Shown here piece after piece: positions 9,160 through 17,451 of a stretch of DNA of 64,000 bases; the stretch's first letter is position 1; each line of letters begins with the position of its first letter. Source of the stretch: UBA1368 sp964574965 (GTDB lineage Bacteria; Bacillota; Syntrophomonadia; Syntrophomonadales; Syntrophomonadaceae); NCBI GenBank assembly GCA_964574965.1, contig CAZNPR010000001.1, positions 17,181 to 81,180 of the forward strand, given 5' to 3'. The position numbers and the translations under genes were made by a program. The notes below the pieces were generated by a model, which had not been told where the DNA came from, did not search any database, and saw nothing but the letters and a program-made list of their open reading frames with translations.

Positions 9160-9218
9160 AACTTTATCTGCGTTTACAATTTATATACATAACCAAGATA
9201 AGTAAGGAGGACGGCAAA

Positions 9219-9632
9219 TTGAAATTTTTTACGGAGTATTTGTGGTTTAATACGGCTGAAAGGAAGGAATATATCCGTATTACTGAGCAGATAAAGGAGA
9301 TTTTATATAGAAGCGGGATCAAGGAGGGTATGGTACTTGTTAGTGCAATGCATATAACTGCGGGGATCTATGTCAACGATAACGAAAGAGGCATTATCAA
9401 AGACCTGGATAATATGCTGGAACAATTGGCGCCATTCGGCCCGGACTATCTGCACCATCGTACCGGCGAAGACAATGGTGATGCACATCTAAAAAGTCTC
9501 TTACTGCACCATCAGGTAATATTGCCGGTGACTGAGGGGAATTTGGATCTGGGCCCCTGGCAGGAAGTGTTTTACGCTGAATTTGACGGACAGCGGCGCA
9601 AAAGAGTCATTATAAAGGTCATGGGTGAATAG
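9219..9632 (+). CDS. YjbQ/UPF0047 family protein (secondary thiamine-phosphate synthase-like)
   Basis: 137 residues, the full length of the YjbQ family. The conserved block HHRTGEDNGDAH (about 79-90) and the C-terminal segments TEGNLDLGPWQ and FDGQRRKRV are intact. Family members bind a metal through the histidines and show weak thiamine-phosphate synthase activity; their true role is unsettled. The start is TTG at 9219, 8 bases after AAGGAGG. It converges on aroH with only 6 bases between the two stop codons. Confidence 0.88.
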   Translation: MKFFTEYLWFNTAERKEYIRITEQIKEILYRSGIKEGMVLVSAMHITAGIYVNDNERGIIKDLDNMLEQLAPFGPDYLHHRTGEDNGDAHLKSLLLHHQVILPVTEGNLDLGPWQEVFYAEFDGQRRKRVIIKVMGE

Positions 9633-9638
9633 CTGTTG

Positions 9639-10007
9639 CTAATTTTTTTCAGCTAAATCCTTTCTTAGGATCTGGGCATTTTTAAGATAGATATGTTTGA
9701 TTTCGTTTGGCTTTTTATCACAGTTGATATGTACCATTGCCCTGATGCATAAAGGCAAGGCCCCAGTCACTTCGATCTCCTGAAAACACATGAGCGGAAC
9801 CATGTCCCAGCCTAATAATCGCCGGGCTTCAGCGGGGAAAGCAGATTTAATGTCATTGGTAACTGATAAAAACACACTGACAATGTCTTCTGTCTCAAAT
9901 TGGTTTTCCAGCTGGATTTTTTTTAATAACTCGGCGGCAGCTTCAATGACCAGTTCTATGTTATCCGCCTCTACTGTTATGGCACCCCGGATACCTCTTA
10001 CTCGCAT
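9639..10007 (-). CDS. aroH: Chorismate mutase, monofunctional AroH type
   Basis: 122 residues, the trimeric Bacillus-type chorismate mutase that rearranges chorismate to prephenate. Conserved segments RGIRGAITV (Arg near residue 7), FPAEARRLLGW, the FQEIEVTG active-site glutamate and HIYL tyrosine are all present. It supplies prephenate to the TyrA encoded about 9 kb away, and follows the hutP-like gene by 15 bases. It is the last gene of a minus-strand run from rluB. Confidence 0.93.
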   Translation of the reverse strand: MRVRGIRGAITVEADNIELVIEAAAELLKKIQLENQFETEDIVSVFLSVTNDIKSAFPAEARRLLGWDMVPLMCFQEIEVTGALPLCIRAMVHINCDKKPNEIKHIYLKNAQILRKDLAEKN

Positions 10008-10022
10008 AGTAATCTCCTTTTA

Positions 10023-10442
10023 TCAGTCAGAGACTGCTCTATGGCCAAGGCCAATGGCCACTTCATCCAAATGCAGCAGTCCGATCCCCATAAATATTGC
10101 AACGCTGATATGATCCTGGTGGCGGGCAATACCAATCTTGCCTCCTACGTTCAGGCCCAGGGCTTTGGGCATGATCTGGGCTAAAGCTTCCCGGGCAGCA
10201 CCTGCAACTGCGCCCTCATCAGCATGGGTTTCTTTAATTACACCTTCTCTTTTGGCCGCGACTACTGATCTTTCAACGATCTTGCCTACTGAGCCAATAA
10301 ATTCTCCCCCGTAATCAACTGCCACTGCCCTTACCTGAGCATTTTCCCATAAAAATTTCTTCAGGCTGCCCTCTTCCTGCCGGGATGTTGTCAGAGCCAT
10401 TTTGATTGCAGCGGTCGCTACTACTTTACTGCCGATTTCCAA
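10023..10442 (-). CDS. HutP-family protein (putative RNA-binding regulator)
   Basis: About 140 residues resembling HutP, the histidine-dependent antiterminator of Bacillus hut operons, especially the C-terminal core ISVAIFMGIGLLHLDEVAIGLGHRAV. Against the B. subtilis HutP sequence as I remember it, the metal-coordinating histidines of the HALYH-type segment appear to be replaced (EGAVAG here), so the ligand may differ. The start is placed at TTG 10442, 8 bases after AAGGTGG; a GTG at 10454 is the alternative. There are no histidine-utilisation genes nearby; the neighbours are aroH (15 bases downstream) and an unknown membrane-anchored protein upstream. Confidence 0.75.
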   Translation of the reverse strand: MEIGSKVVATAAIKMALTTSRQEEGSLKKFLWENAQVRAVAVDYGGEFIGSVGKIVERSVVAAKREGVIKETHADEGAVAGAAREALAQIMPKALGLNVGGKIGIARHQDHISVAIFMGIGLLHLDEVAIGLGHRAVSD

Positions 10443-10473
10443 CTGCCATACCACCTTTGGTTTATTGATAGTC

Positions 10474-10983
10474 TTATTTTACTATAACTTTACCAATCAT
10501 TACTATGCTCTGATTGGCTGAATATGTTTTGCCCGGTTCCGGCCAGGCCATGTTCTCAGAAGTTGCCTTGATGGTAAATTCAACCGGAAAGTCATAGGCA
10601 GTACAATCGATTTCAACAATATCACCAGCCATTAAGGGAATTTCCACTTCCCGTTGGTCAAAAGCTGCCCATTGCTGATCATTGATCAATATTTTTGCCT
10701 GGGGAAGTGAAGAGAATTGCTGGATTGTTAAAGTCACGACAGCCTGGGGAGAGTCGATAGCAACCGGCTCGTTTTCCGTTGCCTCCTGGCTGCCTGCCAC
10801 GGGGTATTCCAGGCTTTGTCCTTCCATCCTTTCTGCCCAGCTCAAATAAAGGCGAGCAGGTTCATTGACCATTAGGCCCTGAATAACCACCAACAGGACC
10901 ATCCCCAGCACAATTATCCTGATCATAATTTTTTCTATTTTATCAATGAGTTTTTTCAAGACTTCTTCTGCACCTCCCGGCAT
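10474..10983 (-). CDS. Membrane-anchored protein of unknown function
   Basis: 169 residues. One N-terminal transmembrane helix (about residues 21-40) is followed by a short acidic, proline-containing linker and a predicted beta-rich extracytoplasmic domain (about 75-169). That region reads QAKILINDQQWAAFDQREVEIPLMAGDIVEID, suggesting an Ig-like or PEGA-like fold. The ATG at 10983 lacks a good ribosome-binding site. A TTG 12 bases after GGAGGTG (starting MKKLIDKIEKIM) may be the real start. It precedes the hutP-like gene by about 31 bases. Function unknown. Confidence 0.65.
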   Translation of the reverse strand: MPGGAEEVLKKLIDKIEKIMIRIIVLGMVLLVVIQGLMVNEPARLYLSWAERMEGQSLEYPVAGSQEATENEPVAIDSPQAVVTLTIQQFSSLPQAKILINDQQWAAFDQREVEIPLMAGDIVEIDCTAYDFPVEFTIKATSENMAWPEPGKTYSANQSIVMIGKVIVK

Positions 10984-11109
10984 GTTTCTCTTCTATCTTA
11001 TGCCCGAAGCTGCCATAATATCCTTGATCGTACAACCAAACCCCGGCTTCATTTCAAACTTTAGAAAATAGTCGGGAAAAGAAGATTGCCGGTCATTAAA
11101 TGCTCTTGG

Positions 11110-11544
11110 CTATTTCCAATGATCAATTTTCCTCTGTATATAGCTCTTGTAATCGGATATTTCTTCATTGGCTTTTAATATGATCCTGTCGATATCTGCC
11201 TTGTTTATTTCCAGCGTATCCGGAGCAATGGTTTCGATGGTGCGAAATTCTTCTTTCATGGAAAATTTGATGGCATCTGCAATCGAATCTGCATAAAAAG
11301 AAATCGTTATCGGCGCATATGTAGCTGATTTCCCAGTAATATCATCGGTAACAGAATATACTTCCTGCCCCATATCGATTTCTTCAATGAGAATCCCCTG
11401 GATCGGTATGTTCCGAAATAGTGTAGCTTGCTGCTGCCTGATTTCTTCCGCCATTTCTTCACTGGTTTTAGAACCAAAAAACAGTCTTCCATTTTTTTCT
11501 CTGCCTACAAAATCAAACCTTACCCGCATCCGAATTTTATCCAT
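11110..11544 (-). CDS. Conserved-looking hypothetical protein
   Basis: 144 residues, soluble, with no signal peptide. It begins MDKIRMRVRFDFVGREKNG and ends with a basic helical segment. A central beta-rich region (IPIQGILIEEIDMGQEV, then APITISFYADSIADAIKF) suggests an alpha/beta fold. The ATG at 11544 has an excellent AGGAGGGGAGGA ribosome-binding site, so the upstream extension to 11601 is rejected. It lies between rluB and the membrane-anchored unknown. The frame stays open for 38 codons after its TAG stop. No family recognised. Confidence 0.7.
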   Translation of the reverse strand: MDKIRMRVRFDFVGREKNGRLFFGSKTSEEMAEEIRQQQATLFRNIPIQGILIEEIDMGQEVYSVTDDITGKSATYAPITISFYADSIADAIKFSMKEEFRTIETIAPDTLEINKADIDRIILKANEEISDYKSYIQRKIDHWK

Positions 11545-11642
11545 TATGCTTCCTCCCCTCCTGGTCAGGTTTAAAAACTTTACAAAAATATTTAATAACA
11601 AACAGCAGTCCGTTTAAAATGCGCCTTAAGCGTTTTTTTCCA

Positions 11643-12374
11643 TTACAGCTTTTTCAATGTATTTTGTGATGTCATAATCAATTTTTTCACTTCCTGGCTG
11701 CTTAGATAACGATATTCCGCGGCCTTCAGGCCTTTAAGCTTCAAAAAGCCTACCTCCGTTCTTTTCAGATGAATGACCGGATGTCCTACAGCCTCCAGCA
11801 TTCTTCTAACCTGTCTTTTTCTCCCCTCATGAATGATTACTTCCAACAAGGTTTGGGTATTGCTATGTTTTAAAACACTAACTCCAGCCGGCGCGGTCAT
11901 TCCGTCTTCCAATAAGATCCCCTTTTGTAACCGTGTGATGGTATCTTTGGTCACCTTGTCCCGAACCAGTGCTTCATATTTTTTATCCATTTTATAGCGG
12001 GGATGAATAATGATATTGGCAAAATCACCGTCATTGGTCATAAGCAGCAAGCCTTCTGTATCAAAATCCAACCTGCCTACCGGATATATCCGGCGGTTTT
12101 TTTCTTCTTTTATCAGATCCGTTACTACCGGCCGGCCCCAGGGATCGCTGACACTGCTGATGTAACCTGCGGGTTTATATAATAATATGTACACTTTTTC
12201 GGCAGGCTGCAGCCATTGGCCGTCAACTTCCACCCGGTCCTGCAGGGGATCGATTTTACAGCCTTGTTCTTTTATAATATTTCCATTGACAGCCACACGT
12301 CCTTCAGCGATCAGGTCCTCGCTTTTACGGCGTGAAGCCACACCTTGTTCAGCCAGATATTTCGCCAATCTCAA
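11643..12374 (-). CDS. rluB: rRNA pseudouridine synthase RluB family
   Basis: 243 residues. An N-terminal S4 RNA-binding domain (1-60, RLAKYLAEQGVASRRKSEDLI) precedes the RsuA/RluB-type catalytic domain with GRLDFDTEGLLLMTNDG, which holds the catalytic aspartate. A C-terminal KRTEVGFLKL segment follows. It probably modifies 23S rRNA near the peptidyl-transferase centre. The start is TTG at 12374 with AAGGAAGG upstream. In many Firmicutes this gene directly follows spmA-spmB; here the fhs/fchA/folE block lies between. Confidence 0.9.
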   Translation of the reverse strand: MRLAKYLAEQGVASRRKSEDLIAEGRVAVNGNIIKEQGCKIDPLQDRVEVDGQWLQPAEKVYILLYKPAGYISSVSDPWGRPVVTDLIKEEKNRRIYPVGRLDFDTEGLLLMTNDGDFANIIIHPRYKMDKKYEALVRDKVTKDTITRLQKGILLEDGMTAPAGVSVLKHSNTQTLLEVIIHEGRKRQVRRMLEAVGHPVIHLKRTEVGFLKLKGLKAAEYRYLSSQEVKKLIMTSQNTLKKL

Positions 12375-12519
12375 CGTTTTATCCTTCCTTTACTCAGACG
12401 GTTTATTCTCTGTTTACCTATATTTCTCTATTTATTAACTTTATCCTTTCCTTTGTTACTGATACTATAACAATATGATCGATGTTGCCGCCACCTGATG
12501 TACAACGGGAGGTTTATTT

Positions 12520-13731
12520 ATGCAGTTGGAGGACAGGGCGCTTGGTGCAATGACTGGCCTGGCCCTTGGGGATGCTTTAGGGGTCATAACCGAAGGGTTG
12601 AGTGCTGAACAAATACGCAGTCATTTCGGTTATATAGAAGATTTCAACACTGCTTCAATGATGGATAAACTGATACAACAAGCAGATGACGAAAGAAGTA
12701 TCAATGCGCTGCAGCGGTTTATTGCACGTTTGCCTCTGCCGGGACTATACAGTGATGATACACAGCAAGCCTTGGTATTAGCTGATTGCCTAATCAAATG
12801 CAAAAAGATCGATACGGATTATATCGCTTCCGCCTACCTCAAAATGGCTTCTTATCCGAGGCAGGATTCTTTGGGCTTGTTTAGGGGAGTTGGTCCGGGA
12901 TTTAAAACGGCAGTAAGTAATCTTAAGCAAGGTAAACCTTATTCAGCATGCGGCGCGGTCAGCGCAGGCAACGGTGCTGCCATGAGAATTACCCCTTTGG
13001 GAATTTACTATTATCATGATCATGATTTACTGGAAAAAGCCATAATCGATGTCAGTTTACTCACCCATCGGGATATTCGCGGTATTGCTGCTGCCGGAGT
13101 TATTGCTTTCGCGGTGGCTTACGCCATCGATCATGACCCCCGCCATATCGATTACATCGATTTACTTGCCGAACTAACTGTGTTCGTTCGCAGCCTTGAA
13201 AAACGACTGTCACTTGATTATCCCTCCATAGTATGGGAAGATTTTACTGTTGATCAGGTTTCAAAATCCATGGATATGCTGCACAGCCTGTTAGATAGCA
13301 GCCATGAAGAAGCAATTAAGTGCATGGATAGGTGGGCTGCAGCCATGAGCACTGATCCTGAATGCAAGCATAACCATGCTTTTGCACTTGGTTCTGTGCT
13401 ATTCAGTCTTTATTTGTTTATCAAACATGCAAATGATCCTGCAAATACGCTCCTTACTGCTGTCAATGGCGGCGGGGATACGGATACCATTGCAGCGATG
13501 ACAGGAGCTTTATGCGGAGCCCTGCATGGTGCTTCAGCTTTCCCTTCTTCCTGGCACCAGCAGCTGGTCAACCGGGGACAAATTGAGTTACGCAGCCGGG
13601 CATTGGTGAACACCAGTTTTGACCTTCTGCTTCTGGAGGATCTATTCGAATTGGAGAAAGCAGCCTGTAAGAAGGAAAATGAGTATCGCAGCAGATACCG
13701 GCAAATTTTGCAGGAAAAGTTCGGCGTTTAA
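12520..13731 (+). CDS. ADP-ribosylglycohydrolase (DraG/ARH family)
   Basis: 403 residues. The family's dimetal residues are visible as SDDTQ (78-82) near the N-terminus and GGGDTDT (Asp320, Asp322) near the C-terminus, with the GDALG start motif. Such enzymes remove ADP-ribose from arginine or other acceptors, or hydrolyse related ADP-ribosyl compounds. No ADP-ribosyltransferase (such as DraT) lies nearby, so the substrate is unknown. GGGAGG lies 9 bases before the ATG. It precedes folE by 39 bases on the same strand. An extra C-terminal stretch after the last motif (about 340-403) is helical. Confidence 0.85.
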   Translation: MQLEDRALGAMTGLALGDALGVITEGLSAEQIRSHFGYIEDFNTASMMDKLIQQADDERSINALQRFIARLPLPGLYSDDTQQALVLADCLIKCKKIDTDYIASAYLKMASYPRQDSLGLFRGVGPGFKTAVSNLKQGKPYSACGAVSAGNGAAMRITPLGIYYYHDHDLLEKAIIDVSLLTHRDIRGIAAAGVIAFAVAYAIDHDPRHIDYIDLLAELTVFVRSLEKRLSLDYPSIVWEDFTVDQVSKSMDMLHSLLDSSHEEAIKCMDRWAAAMSTDPECKHNHAFALGSVLFSLYLFIKHANDPANTLLTAVNGGGDTDTIAAMTGALCGALHGASAFPSSWHQQLVNRGQIELRSRALVNTSFDLLLLEDLFELEKAACKKENEYRSRYRQILQEKFGV

Positions 13732-13770
13732 CCGTATTAATAGGTAAATTTAAATATTTTGGAGGAAATT

Positions 13771-14343
13771 ATGCAAAAAAGCATCGATAAAGATAAAATC
13801 GAACAGGCTGTTAGAATGATCCTGGAAGCGATGGGAGAAGATCCTGAACGGGAGGGGTTATTAAATACTCCCCGAAGAGTTGCCAGTATGTACACCGAAA
13901 TTTTTTCCGGTTTGGAAGAAAATCCCCGCGATCAGCTGCAGGTATCCTTTACTGAATACCATGATGAATTAGTCCTGGTCAAAGACATACCTATTTACTC
14001 TATGTGCGAACATCATCTGCTGCCCTTTTACGGCACTGCCCATATCGCATATATTCCCAAGGGAGGAAAAATCATCGGCATCAGCAAGCTGGCCAGGGTC
14101 GCTGAAATTTACTGCAAAAGACCCCAGCTCCAGGAAAGGCTCACTTCCCAAATCGCTGACTGCATCAATGATACATTGAACCCCTGGGGGGTTGGAGTAG
14201 TGATCTCCGCAGAACACATGTGCATGACCATGCGAGGCATCCGAAAACCCGGCTCCGTCACAGTCACTTCAGCCGTAAGGGGTGTCTTTGAAAGCAAAGC
14301 ATCAACCAGAGCCGAGTTTTATTCATTGATCGGGTATAAATAA
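13771..14343 (+). CDS. folE: GTP cyclohydrolase I
   Basis: 190 residues; converts GTP to 7,8-dihydroneopterin triphosphate, the first step of folate synthesis. Zinc ligands are Cys79 and His82 in CEHH, and Cys151 in AEHMC. The C-terminal RGIRKPGS motif is intact. The ATG at 13771 follows TTGGAGGAAATT; the in-frame TTG at 13759 overlaps the Shine-Dalgarno sequence and is rejected. It ends at a bidirectional terminator facing fhs. Its position beside fhs and fchA links folate synthesis to one-carbon metabolism. Confidence 0.95.
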   Translation: MQKSIDKDKIEQAVRMILEAMGEDPEREGLLNTPRRVASMYTEIFSGLEENPRDQLQVSFTEYHDELVLVKDIPIYSMCEHHLLPFYGTAHIAYIPKGGKIIGISKLARVAEIYCKRPQLQERLTSQIADCINDTLNPWGVGVVISAEHMCMTMRGIRKPGSVTVTSAVRGVFESKASTRAEFYSLIGYK

Positions 14344-14371
14344 AAAACCGGCCAAAAGGCCGGTTTTTTTT
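14342..14371. terminator. Bidirectional terminator between folE and fhs
   Basis: A 12-bp perfect stem (AAAAAACCGGCC, 14342-14353, with GGCCGGTTTTTT, 14358-14369) with an AAAA loop has T runs on both strands. It can end both the folE and the fhs transcripts. Confidence 0.9.
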
Positions 14372-14386
14372 AATATTCCTTATGGT

Positions 14387-16054
14387 TTAGAATAGACCGA
14401 CGATCTCTCCATCCGCATTGATGTCAATTTTTTCTGCCGCCGGGGTTTTACTTAAACCGGGCATCGTCATTATCGAGCCCGTTAGTGGTACGATAAACCC
14501 TGCTCCGGCAGAAAGTCTGACCTCTCCTATCTCCACTTTGAAGCCGCGGGGTCTTCCTTTTAAATCAGGGTTGTCTGAAAGAGAATATTGGGTCTTGGCA
14601 CAACATACCGGGAGATTCCCATAGCCTAATTCTTCGTATTTGCTGAGCATTTCGTCAGCAGCAGCAGAATAATTGACGCCGTCAGCTCCGTAGATTTCAC
14701 TGCAGACAGTTTCAATTTTTTGCTTGAGTGGCTGTTCCAATTCGTAAAGGGGCTTAAATTGGCTGGGTGATTCAGCTGCAGCAATGACCTGCTCTGCTAA
14801 TTCCAATCCGCCCGCGCCGCCTTTGGCCCAAACCTGTGATAAGGCCACTCTGGCGCCTAAAGCTGCACATTTCTGCCTGATCAATTCAATTTCTTCCGCA
14901 GTATCTCCGGGGAATTCGTTTAAAGATACCACTACCGGCAAGCCATATTTATTTAAGTTTTCCAGTTGTTTTTCCAGATTCTCAATGCCTTTTTCCAAAG
15001 CGGGCATGTTGATTTCGCTTAAATGATCTTTGGCGATTCCGCCATGGTTTTTGAGAGCCCTAACGGTGGCGACTAAAACCACAGCATTTGGTTTCAAATT
15101 GCCGAAGCGGCAGACGATGTCAAAAAACTTCTCTGCTCCCAGATCAGCGCCGAATCCCGCTTCTGTAACCATGTAGTCGGCCAATTTCAGACCGATCTGT
15201 GTGGCCATTATACTATTGGCACCATGGGCGATATTGGCAAAAGGTCCGCCATGGACAAAGGCAGGAGTATTTTCCAGCGTCTGCACCAAATTCGGTTTAA
15301 TAGCATCTTTCATGATCAGTGTCATTGAACCGGCGGCTTTTAAGTCATCCGCTGTCACGGGCTTTCCGTCATAGGTATAGGCAACCACGATTCGTTTGAA
15401 TCTGGCTTTCAAATCCATTAAATCAGTGGCGAGACATAAGCAGGCCATTACTTCCGAGGCTACGGAAATATCAAATCCGGATTCACGCGGTACTCCGTTG
15501 ATTCTCCCCCCCAGACCGATCACGATGTTACGCAGGGCTCTTTCATTTAAATCCATCACCCGGCGCCACACGATCCTTCTGGGATCTATATTCAGGTCGT
15601 TGCCCTGGTGAATATGGTTGTCCAACATGGCAGCTAAAAGATTGTGGGCGGTGGTAACCGCATGGATATCCCCGGTGAAATGAAGGTTGATGTCCTCCAT
15701 CGGCACGACCTGGGAATAGCCGCCGCCGGCAGCCCCTCCCTTAATTCCAAAACTCGGGCCTAATGAAGGTTCTCTTAATGCTATGATGGCTTTCTTACCC
15801 AGAATATTTAATGCTTGTCCCAATCCGACGGTGTTAGTGGTTTTACCTTCACCGGCCGGGGTTGGATTAATGGCTGTCACTAATACTAATTTTCCGGATG
15901 GTTTATCCTTAAGCCGATCCCATACCTGTAATGATACCTTGGCTTTATACTTGCCGTATAACTCGATATCATCGGCATCAAGCCCTATACTTTCTGCAAT
16001 TTCAATTATCGGTTTCATAACTGTGCTTTGGGCAATTTCAATATCGGTTTTCAT
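14387..16054 (-). CDS. fhs: Formate-tetrahydrofolate ligase
   Basis: 555 residues, full length. It activates formate with ATP to give 10-formyl-THF, the entry step of the methyl branch of the Wood-Ljungdahl pathway. The P-loop-like TPAGEGKTT and the conserved REPSLGPSFGIKGGAAGGG and THF-site regions are present. The ATG at 16054 (MKTDIEIAQ) is chosen; AGGGGG lies about 11 bases upstream, and the 21-codon extension to 16117 does not look like the family. It lies 80 bases downstream of fchA on the same strand, so the two probably form one unit. Confidence 0.95.
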   Translation of the reverse strand: MKTDIEIAQSTVMKPIIEIAESIGLDADDIELYGKYKAKVSLQVWDRLKDKPSGKLVLVTAINPTPAGEGKTTNTVGLGQALNILGKKAIIALREPSLGPSFGIKGGAAGGGYSQVVPMEDINLHFTGDIHAVTTAHNLLAAMLDNHIHQGNDLNIDPRRIVWRRVMDLNERALRNIVIGLGGRINGVPRESGFDISVASEVMACLCLATDLMDLKARFKRIVVAYTYDGKPVTADDLKAAGSMTLIMKDAIKPNLVQTLENTPAFVHGGPFANIAHGANSIMATQIGLKLADYMVTEAGFGADLGAEKFFDIVCRFGNLKPNAVVLVATVRALKNHGGIAKDHLSEINMPALEKGIENLEKQLENLNKYGLPVVVSLNEFPGDTAEEIELIRQKCAALGARVALSQVWAKGGAGGLELAEQVIAAAESPSQFKPLYELEQPLKQKIETVCSEIYGADGVNYSAAADEMLSKYEELGYGNLPVCCAKTQYSLSDNPDLKGRPRGFKVEIGEVRLSAGAGFIVPLTGSIMTMPGLSKTPAAEKIDINADGEIVGLF

Positions 16055-16134
16055 TCTGTTTCTATTCCCCCTAATTATTAGATTTTTATTCGCAAGAGAG
16101 TTCGACTCCCTTAACATCCCTACTTTTGAATGGT

Positions 16135-16761
16135 CTATTGGATTTGGACCGAAATAGCATTTAAGGCCTGTTCTTTAGCTGTTCTGGCTGATTCGTTCAA
16201 AATTTCCAGCTGCCTGCGGATACTTAAGACATATTCTTCATCTTTGAGGTAAGGCAAATTGATTTTAACATTCAACAGTGAGCTTTGCAGACCTGCCCAT
16301 GCAAGCTCTGCTGCCACACCTACATCACTGCTCACATTCGTATTACATCCGCTGGCGATCTCTGCTGCCAAATCGAGAACTTCCTTACAGTTAACGGCTG
16401 CCTTATAAGGCACCTCCGCTGCCCGGCGGAAACTATTTTGCATTGCTTCTGTCCTTATGTTAGCTTCTGCTTCATTTGCTTTGGGCAATTGCAGGGCGGC
16501 GATAACTTCATTAAATGCTGCCGCATCTTCATCGATCTGCACAGTCAAATGCTCGTAAAGCTGGTCACTGCGCCTGAGTATATCACGCATTTGAACTTCG
16601 ACTGCTTCATAACCTTTTTTCCCGATCGTCAGCCGGGCAACCATGGAAATCAAGCATGCCCCCATGGCTCCTGCGAGTGCTGCTGCCCCGCCGCCTCCAG
16701 GGGCCGGTAAGTCGGATGCCAAATCCTCTAAAAAATCAGTTAACTTCTTTTCAACCAGCAA
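16135..16761 (-). CDS. fchA: Methenyl-THF cyclohydrolase / formiminotransferase-cyclodeaminase family (FchA)
   Basis: 208 residues, the stand-alone cyclodeaminase-type fold. PAPGGGGAAALAGAMGA (about 20-36) and DEDAAAFNEV are the folate-site signatures. In acetogens the FchA form interconverts 10-formyl-THF and methenyl-THF, the step after Fhs, and the adjacent fhs supports that role. The start is TTG at 16761 with GGGAGG 7 bases upstream. The FolD encoded at 50700-51524 has lost a catalytic residue of the same activity, which makes FchA the probable main cyclohydrolase here. Confidence 0.88.
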   Translation of the reverse strand: MLVEKKLTDFLEDLASDLPAPGGGGAAALAGAMGACLISMVARLTIGKKGYEAVEVQMRDILRRSDQLYEHLTVQIDEDAAAFNEVIAALQLPKANEAEANIRTEAMQNSFRRAAEVPYKAAVNCKEVLDLAAEIASGCNTNVSSDVGVAAELAWAGLQSSLLNVKINLPYLKDEEYVLSIRRQLEILNESARTAKEQALNAISVQIQ

Positions 16762-16798
16762 TGGCCAACCTCCCTGTCAAAAATAGTTATTAAAATAA

Positions 16799-16820
16799 TC
16801 GTGCTCAAAATTCAGCACGA
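16799..16820 (-). terminator. Weak terminator-like hairpin after spmB
   Basis: The arms TCGTGCT (16799-16805) and AGCACGA (16814-16820) form a 7-bp stem. On the minus strand it is followed by TTATTTTAAT, an imperfect U-tract. It separates spmB from fchA. Confidence 0.45.
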
Positions 16821-16914
16821 TCAAACCAAAAAGCTATAATCTTTTAGAATTATATCATTAGTTTACAAGGAATCAAATTGAATGAGAAAAATTGTAGAAG
16901 AAAATATTCAGAAA

Positions 16915-17451
16915 TTATCGAAATAACAGATTACATATATATAATGAGGCAAGAAATCCGGTGATGTCAGCAGTTAATCCGGTTATTACTGCATAGCGGT
17001 ATTTTTTTATGCCCACGGAGCCAAAATAAACCGTCAAGACAAAAAAAGTCGTATCTGTGGTGCCTTGCATCACTGAAGCCATTCTGCCGATGAAGGACTC
17101 CGGACCATAGATCCTCATCAATTCGGTGGTCATGCCTAAAACCCCGCTGCCAGACAACGGCCGCATGATAGCCAGAGGCAATATCTCAGATGGTGCACCG
17201 ATCTGCGTCGTCAGGGGGTCCAACAGTAAGGCCAGATAATCCATCGCCCCTGAGGCCCGGAAAACAGAAATAGCGATCATCATACCGGCCAGAAAGGGAA
17301 TGATTTTAACGGCGGTATTGAACCCCTCTTCAGCACCGGCTACAAAAGCTTCGTAAACCGGTACTTTTTTGAAAAATCCATATATGGGAACCAAGAGCAG
17401 CAAAAGTGGAATCGCCCACTGGGATATAACGGTCAGTGCGCTTAACAGCAT
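16915..17451 (-). CDS. spmB: Spore maturation protein B
   Basis: 178 residues, mostly hydrophobic, of the nucleoside-recognition (Gate) domain family. MRPLSGSGVLGM, followed later by TELMRIYGPESFIGRMASVMQGTTDTTFFVL, is the typical SpmB signature. SpmA and SpmB are needed for normal core dehydration of the spore in Bacillus. It starts immediately after the spmA stop (adjacent coordinates), so translation is coupled. Confidence 0.93.
   Translation of the reverse strand: MLLSALTVISQWAIPLLLLLVPIYGFFKKVPVYEAFVAGAEEGFNTAVKIIPFLAGMMIAISVFRASGAMDYLALLLDPLTTQIGAPSEILPLAIMRPLSGSGVLGMTTELMRIYGPESFIGRMASVMQGTTDTTFFVLTVYFGSVGIKKYRYAVITGLTADITGFLASLYICNLLFR

Noticed and set aside
9629..9655. TAGCTG/CAGCTA repeat between yjbQ and aroH as terminator
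   Set aside because: The arms are short and separated by about 15 bases that include the T run, so no stable terminator results.
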